Shown here piece by piece: positions 56,532 to 64,000 of a stretch of DNA of 64,000 nucleotides. The stretch lies in NCBI GenBank assembly GCA_002746535.1, contig NVWA01000081.1, forward strand, positions 1 through 64,000. The letters are read 5' to 3'. Below the pieces are notes generated by a model. It was not told the origin of the DNA. It did not search any database and was given only the letters and a program-made list of their open reading frames with translations. How positions within the stretch are numbered: the stretch's first letter is position 1; the number at the start of each line of letters is the position of its first letter. The position numbers and the translations under genes are program-made. The DNA is from Planctomycetota bacterium (GTDB taxonomy: Bacteria; Planctomycetota; GCA-2746535).

Positions 56532-58349
56532 TTACGATAAAGTTACTAATAATTGACCTGATGTTACGACATCACCTTGTACTACTTCAACTGATGATAC
56601 GGTTCCTTCTTGAGGTGCCGTTACAGGGGTTTCCATTTTCATAGCTTCAAGAACTACTAGAACGTCACCTTCATTGACAGCTTGACCTGGCTCAACATCT
56701 ACTTTTAATACATTGCCAGGTAATTTTGCGTTGACCTCTATCGATCCTGCGCTTGTGGCGGCAGCTGTTGGTTGAACTGGGATATTTGCAGGGGCTATTT
56801 GTGCAACTTGACCTGTTCCTTCTGCTACGACTACATTGTAAGCTCGTCCGTCAACATTTACGGTATAATTTTGTGGCCCGGAAGCGGGAGTTTTTGGAGA
56901 TGCGGCTACGGCTGGTTTGCTATCAGCCTTCGTTTTTTCATCGCTAATTTTTCTTACATTAATAGTTCCTTTTCCAAGAAGGAAATCAACACCTTTGTTT
57001 CCTCCAGCGGTCATTAAGGCACCTGCAATAAAAATATTTTCATCTGTAGTAGGTAAATTATTCTTTTCTAATTCTGCTTTTGCTTTTGCAATACCTGGTT
57101 CAATCACATCTAGGGGATTTCCATCAAAGAATTTTTTACCCATTTGTTCTTCAGCGATTTTAATGACTTCGGCATCCGGCTTTCTTGGTGTTTTTCCAAA
57201 ATAACCAAGGACCATATTTCCGTATCCTTCGGTAATTTTTTTCCATGGACCTTGTGTTACATTTGCATAGGCTTGTTGAAAATAAAATTGTGAGACGGGT
57301 GTTACCGATGTGCCAAAACCACCTTTTGCGACACAGTCTGCCATGGCTTCGATAACTTTTGGATACAAATCAAGCGTTCCTGTATCACGCATCATCATTG
57401 TGTTTGCTGTTAATGCTCCGCCGGGCATAGGTGATAATAATACTTCGGAAGAAACTTTCATGGCTTCTTCTGGAAAAAAATAATCTTTCATGCAGTCTTT
57501 GAAGACAGCGTTTGCAGTCATCACTTTATTGATATCAATATCAAGTGTGTAATCTGTTCCTCTTAAAGCTCCCCACATTGAAAGCAAGTCAGGTTGTGCT
57601 GTACCTCCGGAGCATGGATCTCTTGAAACACAAATACCATCAATGCCAGCATTTATGGATGCCATATACTGATCCACACCTAGAGCAGCTGTTTCGTGGG
57701 TATGATGCCAAAGTAATACGTCATCCCCAAGCATTTCGCGAGTACCTTTGACCGTATCATAAATTATTTTTTGAGGAGTAGTTCCTGAAGCATCTTTGAA
57801 GCAAATTGAATCAAAAGGAATTTCTAAATCTATAATGTCTTTTACTTTTTCTAAGTAGAAGCTTGATTCGTGAGCACCTTCTCCATTGCACGAAGGGGGT
57901 AAGCCCATAAGTGCTACGACAACTTGATGGTGAAGACCTGCATTAGTAATGCATTCGCCCGAGTACTTTAAATTTCGCATGTCATTAAGGGCATCAAAAT
58001 TTCGAATATGAGTAATCCCATGTTTCTTGAACATCTTCGCATGTAAATCGATCATATCTTTTGGTTGGGCTGACAAGGCGACTACATTGATACCGCGAGC
58101 AAGTGTTTGAAGGTTTGCATCCGGGCCAGCAGCTTTACGAAATCTATCCATCATGTCAAAAGCAGATTCGCCGCAGTACATAAATAAGCTTTGAAACCTT
58201 GCACCGCCACCTGCTTCTAAGTGAGTAATGCCAGCATCTACTGCTGCTGTTACTGCGGGTAAAAAATCATCTGTCAGTGCTCTCGCACCAAAAAAAGATT
58301 GAAAACCATCTCTAAAAGAGGTATCTTGAAAAAGTATTTTTTTCGCCAT
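56532..58349 (-). CDS. oadA: Biotin-dependent decarboxylase alpha subunit (OadA/PycB-like)
   Basis: A carboxyltransferase TIM barrel (about 1-470) and a C-terminal biotinyl domain with LEAMKMET (biotin on Lys571), joined by an Ala/Pro-rich linker (about 480-535). The barrel keeps the metal-site His pair and the lysine (ICFKDASGTT; HHTHET) but reads FQDTSFRDGFQSFFGARAL, where typical OadA has RDAHQSL. The next loop also differs (GGGARFQSLFMYCGE). The enzyme moves CO2 from a carboxylic acid to biotin for the beta subunit. Oxaloacetate is the default substrate, but these changes leave that open. Lies between oadG and oadB. Confidence 0.87.
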   Translation of the reverse strand: MAKKILFQDTSFRDGFQSFFGARALTDDFLPAVTAAVDAGITHLEAGGGARFQSLFMYCGESAFDMMDRFRKAAGPDANLQTLARGINVVALSAQPKDMIDLHAKMFKKHGITHIRNFDALNDMRNLKYSGECITNAGLHHQVVVALMGLPPSCNGEGAHESSFYLEKVKDIIDLEIPFDSICFKDASGTTPQKIIYDTVKGTREMLGDDVLLWHHTHETAALGVDQYMASINAGIDGICVSRDPCSGGTAQPDLLSMWGALRGTDYTLDIDINKVMTANAVFKDCMKDYFFPEEAMKVSSEVLLSPMPGGALTANTMMMRDTGTLDLYPKVIEAMADCVAKGGFGTSVTPVSQFYFQQAYANVTQGPWKKITEGYGNMVLGYFGKTPRKPDAEVIKIAEEQMGKKFFDGNPLDVIEPGIAKAKAELEKNNLPTTDENIFIAGALMTAGGNKGVDFLLGKGTINVRKISDEKTKADSKPAVAASPKTPASGPQNYTVNVDGRAYNVVVAEGTGQVAQIAPANIPVQPTAAATSAGSIEVNAKLPGNVLKVDVEPGQAVNEGDVLVVLEAMKMETPVTAPQEGTVSSVEVVQGDVVTSGQLLVTLS

Positions 58350-58371
58350 ATTTCAATGTGTCCTTAAAAAG

Positions 58372-58665
58372 TTAATTCGATTTTCTAAATGCATTAATTG
58401 CTGCTGTTATCACAGCTACTATTTTTGAGTTTTCTTGGTCATTATTGATTATTGGTTGTTGAGATAATTTTGCATTTTGTAGCTTCTTTTTTCTGAGTTC
58501 GGCATCTTTTTTTGCTGCTTCTTTAAGCTCTAGTTCTTCTTGATCAGTTGAATCTTTTAGGGCATGACCCACAAAGGTAATAACGCAAATTAATAATATA
58601 AGAAAGGCGAAAACTACTCCCATTCCAAGAGCCATTATGTTTAATCCGCCAAGAAATTTTTCCAT
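58372..58665 (-). CDS. oadG: Decarboxylase gamma subunit (OadG-like)
   Basis: A 97-residue protein with one N-terminal membrane helix (NIMALGMGVVFAFLILLICVITFVG) and a charged helical tail, the layout of OadG, which ties the alpha and beta subunits together and helps bind metal. ATG 58665 is chosen because the helix follows directly and GGAATAAT precedes it. An upstream in-frame start adds 21 residues. First gene of the oadG-oadA-oadB operon. Confidence 0.8.
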   Translation of the reverse strand: MEKFLGGLNIMALGMGVVFAFLILLICVITFVGHALKDSTDQEELELKEAAKKDAELRKKKLQNAKLSQQPIINNDQENSKIVAVITAAINAFRKSN

Positions 58666-58881
58666 TATTATTCCGGTATCAACGATATAAATATTAGTGA
58701 TTTTTAAAAAGGGGATATTTAATAGCAAGCATGCATTTTGTCAATTAAAATATGCTATTCAGGCATTGCTAACAACCATTTTCTCGTAGTATATAGAGCA
58801 TATTCAAGATAGTTTTACGGAATCTGAAGAATAGAATCAAAACGCTGAAATTTATGTAAAAGAGCAGAATTAATTCAAAAA

Positions 58882-59580
58882 TTAATTCAAATCAAAAAAT
58901 ATGAATTCACTGGCTTGATTTGCTGAAATTACTAGCACATTTTCCTCGCTGATTTGACATCCATCTCCGGCTTCCATTTTGTGATCGTTGATGAGAAGTT
59001 CTCCGTTAATTAATTGTAGCCAACCAAATCTGTTCTCTTCTAGAGTATATTGAATTGATTTTTGTGCATCTAATTTGCCAGTATAAAGATATACATCTTG
59101 ATTGATTTTTAATGATCCCCTTTGTTGATCTGGGGAGGCAAGAAGCAATAACTCATTGTTTACTAATTTGTTTGAATAATTTTGTTGATTATAAGATGGA
59201 GAAATATTATTTTTATTTGGTTCCAACCATATTTGTATTAGATGAACTTCATCAGTGAGTGAATCATTGAATTCACTATGTTGAATGCCGGTACCTGCGC
59301 TCATAGTTTGGATTTCACCTTTATGAATGGTGTCTCCATTGCCCATGCTGTCTTTATGGCTTAGCTGACCTGAAATTATATAGGTGATGATTTCCATATT
59401 TTCATGGGGATGAGTTCCAAAACCTTTTGATGCTTGTATGCGATCTTCATTTATTACACGAAGACTTCTGAATCCCATAAAATCTGGATCATGATAATTG
59501 GCAAAAGAAAATGAGTGTTTGGCAATTAACCAATTGTGATCTGCATAACCTCTATCTTTTGAATATCTGATCTTAATCAT
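58882..59580 (-). CDS. Pirin family protein (YhhW-like)
   Basis: A bicupin pirin: HSFSFANYHDPDFMGFRSLRVINED, then the metal-site motifs GTHPHENMEIITYI and GTGIQHSEFN (two His, a His and a Glu), followed by VHLIQIWLEPN. Family members include quercetin 2,3-dioxygenase-type enzymes. Most bacterial pirins have no known substrate. The second cupin half is shorter and lacks His residues, as is usual. Single gene between the oad operon and a GNAT gene. Confidence 0.85.
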   Translation of the reverse strand: MIKIRYSKDRGYADHNWLIAKHSFSFANYHDPDFMGFRSLRVINEDRIQASKGFGTHPHENMEIITYIISGQLSHKDSMGNGDTIHKGEIQTMSAGTGIQHSEFNDSLTDEVHLIQIWLEPNKNNISPSYNQQNYSNKLVNNELLLLASPDQQRGSLKINQDVYLYTGKLDAQKSIQYTLEENRFGWLQLINGELLINDHKMEAGDGCQISEENVLVISANQASEFIFFDLN

Positions 59581-59720
59581 AATGTATTCTCATTCTTAAA
59601 AAGGATTTAAATGGGCAATTCAACTACTTATTAAGTAGCTATGATTGTAGTTTAATTTGTTTTTAATACTATAACGCAATAGATATTGGTATTGAAATGT
59701 TAACTTCCGAGGTTTGGTAA

Positions 59721-60272
59721 TTGGTTCTTAAAAAGATACCTGTTATTGTTGGTGACTCTATTTTGATTAGGCCACATCGATTTGACGATGCTATTATTGT
59801 GCAAGAGTTATTGCAAGATAAATATATTCAACAAAATACAATTAATCTTGAAAGCGGATTTTCAAAAAAAGAAATTGAAAGTTGGATTTTGCAACTTGAT
59901 GAAGACTTCATCAATGGTCAAAGAATAGTATTTTGTATAGAAGACAAAATTAGCAAAAAAATGATAGGTTGTATTGGTCTTGGTTTGAATTATCGTTTTG
60001 ATAGTGGCGATGTGTTTTTCTGGATTGGAGCCAATTTTCGTAAACAAGGGAATTGTTCGGAAGCATTAGCTATAGTATTAAATTTTGCATTTACTTCGTT
60101 AAAACTAAATAGAATTGAAGCTCAATGTTTTGAATTTAATGATGGATCAAAGAATATATTATTAAAAAATGGATTCCAATTCGAAGGTGTCAAAAGAGAT
60201 GCTGTTAAGAAAAATGGAAATTATGAAAACTTGTGTCAGTTTTCTATTTTAGGAAAAGAGTTTTCTAGATGA
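59721..60272 (+). CDS. GNAT N-acetyltransferase (RimJ/RimL-like)
   Basis: The GNAT fold of the RimJ/RimL type: IRPHRFDDAIIVQELLQD at the N-terminus, IGCIGLGLNYRFDSGDVFFWIGANFRKQGNCSEALAIVLNFAF (motif A with the acetyl-CoA loop) and FEFNDGSKNILLKNGFQFEGVKRDAV (motif B). Such enzymes acetylate an amine on a protein or small molecule. The start is TTG 59721 with GAGG 8 nt upstream. A stop codon directly precedes it. The SGNH gene follows after 18 bp, so they may share a transcript. Confidence 0.8.
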   Translation: MVLKKIPVIVGDSILIRPHRFDDAIIVQELLQDKYIQQNTINLESGFSKKEIESWILQLDEDFINGQRIVFCIEDKISKKMIGCIGLGLNYRFDSGDVFFWIGANFRKQGNCSEALAIVLNFAFTSLKLNRIEAQCFEFNDGSKNILLKNGFQFEGVKRDAVKKNGNYENLCQFSILGKEFSR

Positions 60273-60290
60273 CTTCAGTGGGGAAATTAG

Positions 60291-60962
60291 TTGTTTAGTG
60301 AGGTCGATTTGAAAAGCTTAGGAATGCTGGTCCCATCGGTTGGGTTCGAATCTAGCATAGAATCTTTTGAAGAAATGGATAAAAAAAATACCATTAAAAA
60401 AGGAGGTATTCTTTTTTATGGAGATTCTGATATTGGTTATTGGAGAAGAGGAGATCGATTTGCCATTGACTTTTCACAATTCCCTGTGGTTAATAGAGGA
60501 TTTGGTGGTGCTAGGATTTGGGAGACCTTGATATATTTTAAAAGAGTTATTTTACCTCATGAGCCATCTGTGCTGGTTTATAATTGTGGTGATAACGACG
60601 TTGTAAGATTAAAAGGCAACTCTTCCGAAAATATTAAAATAGGTTTTGACCTTTTTTTACAAACGGTAGAAAGACAATTGCCTGATATTGAGAAAGTTAT
60701 TTGTTTACCTATACATCCTGCACCTCAGAGGAATGATTTAGAACTTTGGGATCATCAGAATCATGGAAATCAGATAATGAAAGAAATTTGTGATGGATAT
60801 TCATTTGCACTTTTTGAAGATTATAATCATTTATTATTTGATGATCTTAATCTAATTAATGAGAATTACTTTTTAAAAGATCGTATACATTATAATGAAG
60901 ATTTTTATTGTATTCTTGCTAAATATATTACACCAATATTAAAAAAATATTTTAAAGGATAA
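60291..60962 (+). CDS. SGNH/GDSL hydrolase (cytoplasmic, 223 aa)
   Basis: Block I ILFYGDSDIGYW (Ser in GDS), block II NRGFGGARIWE, block III YNCGDNDVVRLKGNS and the Asp-His pair in KDRIHYNEDFY identify an SGNH hydrolase. There is no signal peptide. It starts at TTG 60291 with GGGG about 8 nt upstream. It is followed after 2 bp by the sulfatase gene, a strong operon link suggesting joint removal of acyl and sulfate groups from sugars (inference). Confidence 0.8.
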   Translation: MFSEVDLKSLGMLVPSVGFESSIESFEEMDKKNTIKKGGILFYGDSDIGYWRRGDRFAIDFSQFPVVNRGFGGARIWETLIYFKRVILPHEPSVLVYNCGDNDVVRLKGNSSENIKIGFDLFLQTVERQLPDIEKVICLPIHPAPQRNDLELWDHQNHGNQIMKEICDGYSFALFEDYNHLLFDDLNLINENYFLKDRIHYNEDFYCILAKYITPILKKYFKG

Positions 60963-60964
60963 TT

Positions 60965-62395
60965 ATGGATAAACCAAATATAGTTTTGATTCATGTTGAT
61001 CAGTGGCGAGCTGATTGTTTAAGTATTCTTGGTCATCCTGTTGTGCACACTCCGTATTTGGATCAGTTAGCAACTCAAGGAGTTCTGTTCACAAACGCTT
61101 ATTGTGCAACACCAAGTTGTATTGCCTCCAGAGCATCATTGATGACAGGGTTGACACAAACCTCACATGGTAGAATTGGCTATAAAGATGGTGTTCCTTG
61201 GGATTATAAAACAACTTTAGCCGGCGAATTTACTAAAGGAGGATACCAAACACAAGCTGTTGGTAAGATGCATGTTTATCCTAATCGAAATAGAATTGGG
61301 TTTGAAAATGTTATATTGCATGATGGCTTTTTACATTTCGCAAGAAAAAATGGACAATATGGATTATACGATGATTATTCAGCTTGGCTTGAAGAGCAAA
61401 CTTCTTATAAGGCGGGCTATTTTGATCATGGGATAAGTTGTAATTCTTACGTGGCTAGACCTTGGGATAAAGAAGAGTATCTGCATCCAACAAATTATGT
61501 GACTTCCCAATCAATAGATTTTCTGCGTAAAAGAGATCCAACAAAACCATTCTTTCTTTATATGTCTTACCATCGTCCACATCCTCCTTACGATCCACCA
61601 TCTTGGGCTTTCGATCAATATATTAACGAAGATATGCCGGAACCTAATGTAGGTGATTGGTCTGATAAATTTGCTTATTTAAGAAATGAGCATAGTCCGG
61701 TAGCTATTTATGATGAGGTTGATTCCAGAACATTAAAAAGAGCAAAAGCTGGCTACTACGGGCATATGACGCATATTGATCATCAAATTAATCGATTTGT
61801 TGAATCATTAAAGGAATATGATGTGGATAAAAATACTTATATTGTGTTTACCTCTGACCATGGTGAATTAATGGGTGACCATAATTTTTTCAGAAAAATG
61901 GTACCTTTTGAAGGTTCTGCAAAAGTCCCTTTAATTATTAGTGGGCCGATAGATTCTAAAATAAAGAGACGTAGTCAATGTAATGAGCTAATAGAAATGA
62001 GAGATATTATGCCTACATTATTAGATTGCGCTGGATTAGAAATTCCTGATGTTGTGGAGGGTAAGAGCTTGTTAGCCAATGCAAAGGGTGCTGAAAATCA
62101 TTTACGGGATTATATACATGGTGAGCATACAGCTGGTCCTCAGTCAAGTTTTCAATGGATTCGTTCAAAACAATATAAATATTTATGGGAAAGTGGACTT
62201 GGTATTGAATGTTTATTTGATTTAGAAAAAGATCCAAAGGAATTGAATGATTTAAGTGATCAAAAAGAATTTAGCGATATCTTTTCTAACCACCAACAAT
62301 TGCTGATCAATGAGTTAGAGGATCGTAAAGAAGGTTTTGTTAAAAATAAGAAGTTGGTGACAGGTGTGAATACGTCTCCAGTTTTATTTGAATAG
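60965..62395 (+). CDS. Sulfatase (formylglycine type)
   Basis: A type I sulfatase of 476 residues. The active-site motif C-I-A-S-R (Cys52 to Arg56) in PSCIASRASLMTG follows the C-x-P/A-x-R consensus, so Cys52 would be converted to formylglycine. Metal and substrate residues appear in VLIHVDQWRADC, FTSDHGELMGDH and FFRKMVPFEGSAKVPLII. No signal peptide is visible, so it probably acts in the cytoplasm or is exported by another route. The maturation enzyme gene is not in this window. AAAGGA precedes the ATG, and the SGNH hydrolase lies 2 bp upstream. The sulfated substrate is unknown. Confidence 0.88.
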   Translation: MDKPNIVLIHVDQWRADCLSILGHPVVHTPYLDQLATQGVLFTNAYCATPSCIASRASLMTGLTQTSHGRIGYKDGVPWDYKTTLAGEFTKGGYQTQAVGKMHVYPNRNRIGFENVILHDGFLHFARKNGQYGLYDDYSAWLEEQTSYKAGYFDHGISCNSYVARPWDKEEYLHPTNYVTSQSIDFLRKRDPTKPFFLYMSYHRPHPPYDPPSWAFDQYINEDMPEPNVGDWSDKFAYLRNEHSPVAIYDEVDSRTLKRAKAGYYGHMTHIDHQINRFVESLKEYDVDKNTYIVFTSDHGELMGDHNFFRKMVPFEGSAKVPLIISGPIDSKIKRRSQCNELIEMRDIMPTLLDCAGLEIPDVVEGKSLLANAKGAENHLRDYIHGEHTAGPQSSFQWIRSKQYKYLWESGLGIECLFDLEKDPKELNDLSDQKEFSDIFSNHQQLLINELEDRKEGFVKNKKLVTGVNTSPVLFE

Positions 62396-62421
62396 TTTTT
62401 GTAAATTTTAAATTAGTGAAA

Positions 62422-64000
62422 ATGATGAATCTTGAATATAAAATCAATCAGATTAACAAAATCTTATCACCATCATTTCAGATAGATAAAAATCTTGATG
62501 TGAGCTGTTGTGAAGAGTTATGGAGTTTGATTTCTAAAAAGTATTTAAGTAAAGATATTCCTTTCGATGTTCATGAAAAAATATTTCATGCTGTGTATGA
62601 CTTAGATAATTACAAAGATATGCAAGAGATGTCTGTATGGGAGCCATCTAAGGAAGTTATTGATCAATCAAATATTGCAAATATTCAAACAGAAAATGGA
62701 TTTAATAATTATAATCAATTGTTTCAATGGTCAGTTGATAAATACCCTCAATTTTGGGAACAAACTGTAGGAAATCTTGATATAAGATTTAAAAAAAAAT
62801 ATCAGGAAGTTGTTGATATATCTCAAGGTGTTGAAAACCCTGAATGGCTGAAAAATGCTTCAATGAATATTGTTGATTCTTGCTTCTTGGGTCGAGATGG
62901 GGTAGCGGTTGTATATCAAGATAGCGATAACGTAATACATAAAAAAAGTTATGCAGAGTTGCAAAGTTTAACTTCAAGAGTTTCTAATAGTTTAAAAGCT
63001 TCAGGAATTAATAAAGGCGATAAAGTCGCAATTTATATGCCTATGACATATGAATCTGTTGCTATTTATTTGGGAATTATCCAATGTGGTGCGGTTGCAG
63101 TAACCATTGCAGATAGCTTTTCCCCTGCTGAAATTAAGGTTAGACTTGCACTTACTTCTCCTAAAATATTATTTTGTTATGAGTCGTTTACTCGAATGAG
63201 TAAAGAAATGCACTTTTATGCAAAAGTTAAAGGAGCTAACATAGCAAAGGTTGTTGTGTTAACACCAAGTAATGAGGAGGCAAGTGTTGAAGAAAAAGAT
63301 ATAAGCTGGCAATCATTTTTATTAGATGCTGATAATTATGAATCTTGTGAATGTAGACCAAGTGATCATACAACCATATTATTTTCTTCTGGAACTACAG
63401 GTGAGCCTAAGGGAATTCCTTGGAATCACGTTTCTCCGATAAAAGGAGCTTCGGATGGTTTCTATCATCAAAATATAAAAAAAGGTGATGTTGTTTGTTG
63501 GCCAACAAATTTAGGTTGGATGATGGGGCCTTGGTTAGTATTTGCTACCTTGATAAATAAGGGAACTATTGCTTTGTTTTATGATGCACCCACATTAGAA
63601 AACTTTGGAGAATTTGTTCAAAAATCGGAGGTGACTATGCTTGGAGTAATACCAAGTATTGTGCGAGCTTGGAAGAATAAAAAAAATATGGAGAAGTGGG
63701 ACTGGAGTTCCATTAAATGTTATAGCTCAACAGGAGAATGTTCTAATCCCGATGAGATGTTTTACTTATCGTATTTAGCTAATTACAAGCCGATTATTGA
63801 GTATTGTGGGGGCACTGAAATTTCTGGTGGTTATGTCGCTTCCACTTGTGTTCAAGCTAATAAACTATCTGCCTTTTCAACACCAACATTAGGACTTAAT
63901 TTTTTTCTTTATGATGAAGATGGTTGTCCGAGTAATAAAGGTGAAGTTTTTATTATGCCCCCTTCTATTGGATTGTCTCAAGAGCTCTTAAATCGTGATC
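62422..64000 (+). CDS. AMP-dependent acyl-activating enzyme (AAE17/acetyl-CoA-synthetase-like), truncated by window end
   Basis: An open frame starting ATG-ATG at 62422/62425 runs beyond the window. An about 100-residue N-terminal helical region leads to the adenylation domain: TTILFSSGTTGEPKGIPWNH (the P-loop-like motif), NLGWMMGPWLVFATLINKGTIALF, YSSTGECSNPDEMFYLSYLA and IEYCGGTEISGGYV. The layout matches the plant-type AAE17/18 and acetyl-CoA synthetase-like group. It converts a carboxylic acid, ATP and CoA to an acyl-CoA. It follows the sulfatase gene by 26 bp, probably in the same operon. The last third and the catalytic lysine lie outside the window. Confidence 0.82.
   Translation, partial: MMNLEYKINQINKILSPSFQIDKNLDVSCCEELWSLISKKYLSKDIPFDVHEKIFHAVYDLDNYKDMQEMSVWEPSKEVIDQSNIANIQTENGFNNYNQLFQWSVDKYPQFWEQTVGNLDIRFKKKYQEVVDISQGVENPEWLKNASMNIVDSCFLGRDGVAVVYQDSDNVIHKKSYAELQSLTSRVSNSLKASGINKGDKVAIYMPMTYESVAIYLGIIQCGAVAVTIADSFSPAEIKVRLALTSPKILFCYESFTRMSKEMHFYAKVKGANIAKVVVLTPSNEEASVEEKDISWQSFLLDADNYESCECRPSDHTTILFSSGTTGEPKGIPWNHVSPIKGASDGFYHQNIKKGDVVCWPTNLGWMMGPWLVFATLINKGTIALFYDAPTLENFGEFVQKSEVTMLGVIPSIVRAWKNKKNMEKWDWSSIKCYSSTGECSNPDEMFYLSYLANYKPIIEYCGGTEISGGYVASTCVQANKLSAFSTPTLGLNFFLYDEDGCPSNKGEVFIMPPSIGLSQELLNRD

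Noticed and set aside
58749-58804. AATATGCT/AGCATATT inverted repeat upstream of oadG
   Set aside because: Eight-base arms separated by 40 bp occur often by chance in this composition. No other support for an operator.
60343-60352. GGTTCGAATC, a tRNA T-loop-like sequence
   Set aside because: It lies inside the SGNH hydrolase coding region, its flanks do not form a T-stem and no acceptor or anticodon arm fits around it.

Overview
The window is an AT-rich bacterial chromosome segment with marine Planctomycetota-Verrucomicrobiota-Chlamydiota character. The best guess is a Lentisphaera-like member of Lentisphaerota, judged by gene content only. The indicators are ECF sigma factors fused to exported domains, secreted kelch/NHL beta-propeller proteins, SGNH hydrolases, a formylglycine-type sulfatase, sugar-responsive AraC and GntR/LacI-type regulators, and a Na+-pumping biotin decarboxylase. 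No rRNA, tRNA, CRISPR array, phage or intact insertion sequence was recognised.

Region 1 (1-8.3 kb) holds three ECF sigma factors, each continuing through a membrane or signal segment into an unrelated exported domain. They are an alpha/alpha-toroid repeat protein, a beta-rich carboxypeptidase-regulatory-like protein and a beta-rich protein. The first two are tandem paralogs, and each carries a strong internal Shine-Dalgarno plus ATG at codon 204, exactly where a signal peptide begins. Between them and the third lie a FeeM-like N-acyltransferase and a DUF2892 membrane protein.

Region 2 (8.3-30.6 kb) is a large secreted-protein locus, mostly on the minus strand. It has five kelch proteins in two size classes, an alpha/beta esterase, a stand-alone SGNH hydrolase, an SGNH-NHL fusion and a GntR-LacI-type regulator. 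On the plus strand follow a frameshifted NHL protein, a DUF5060 glycosidase and a GH43-type glycosidase. The locus is evolving by duplication and decay. A 257-bp relic of an 800-residue kelch gene, a 22-codon tail of a second esterase and a propeller-like tail are readable in the gaps between genes. A role in sensing and cutting an extracellular polysaccharide is inferred.

Region 3 (30.6-43 kb) mixes metabolism and housekeeping. It has a PhyH dioxygenase divergent from an AraC regulator, propionyl-CoA synthetase, a MORN/YwqK-like protein, an AXE1-type esterase and a sterol-desaturase-like hydroxylase. An ltaE-mnmM-amn operon lies divergent from recA, followed by a PLD-type nuclease. Region 4 (43-55 kb) has two lipoproteins, membrane and LamG-type proteins, a gamma-glutamylcyclotransferase-like protein, a GH20/GH67-like glycosidase divergent from another AraC regulator, and an intact paralog of the frameshifted NHL gene.

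Region 5 (55-64 kb) carries the oadG-oadA-oadB-type sodium-pump decarboxylase operon, a pirin, a GNAT, an SGNH hydrolase, a sulfatase, and an AMP-dependent acyl-activating enzyme cut by the window edge. Short palindromic repeats are scattered in the intergenic spaces, including two clearly related copies near 32.2 and 37.0 kb.
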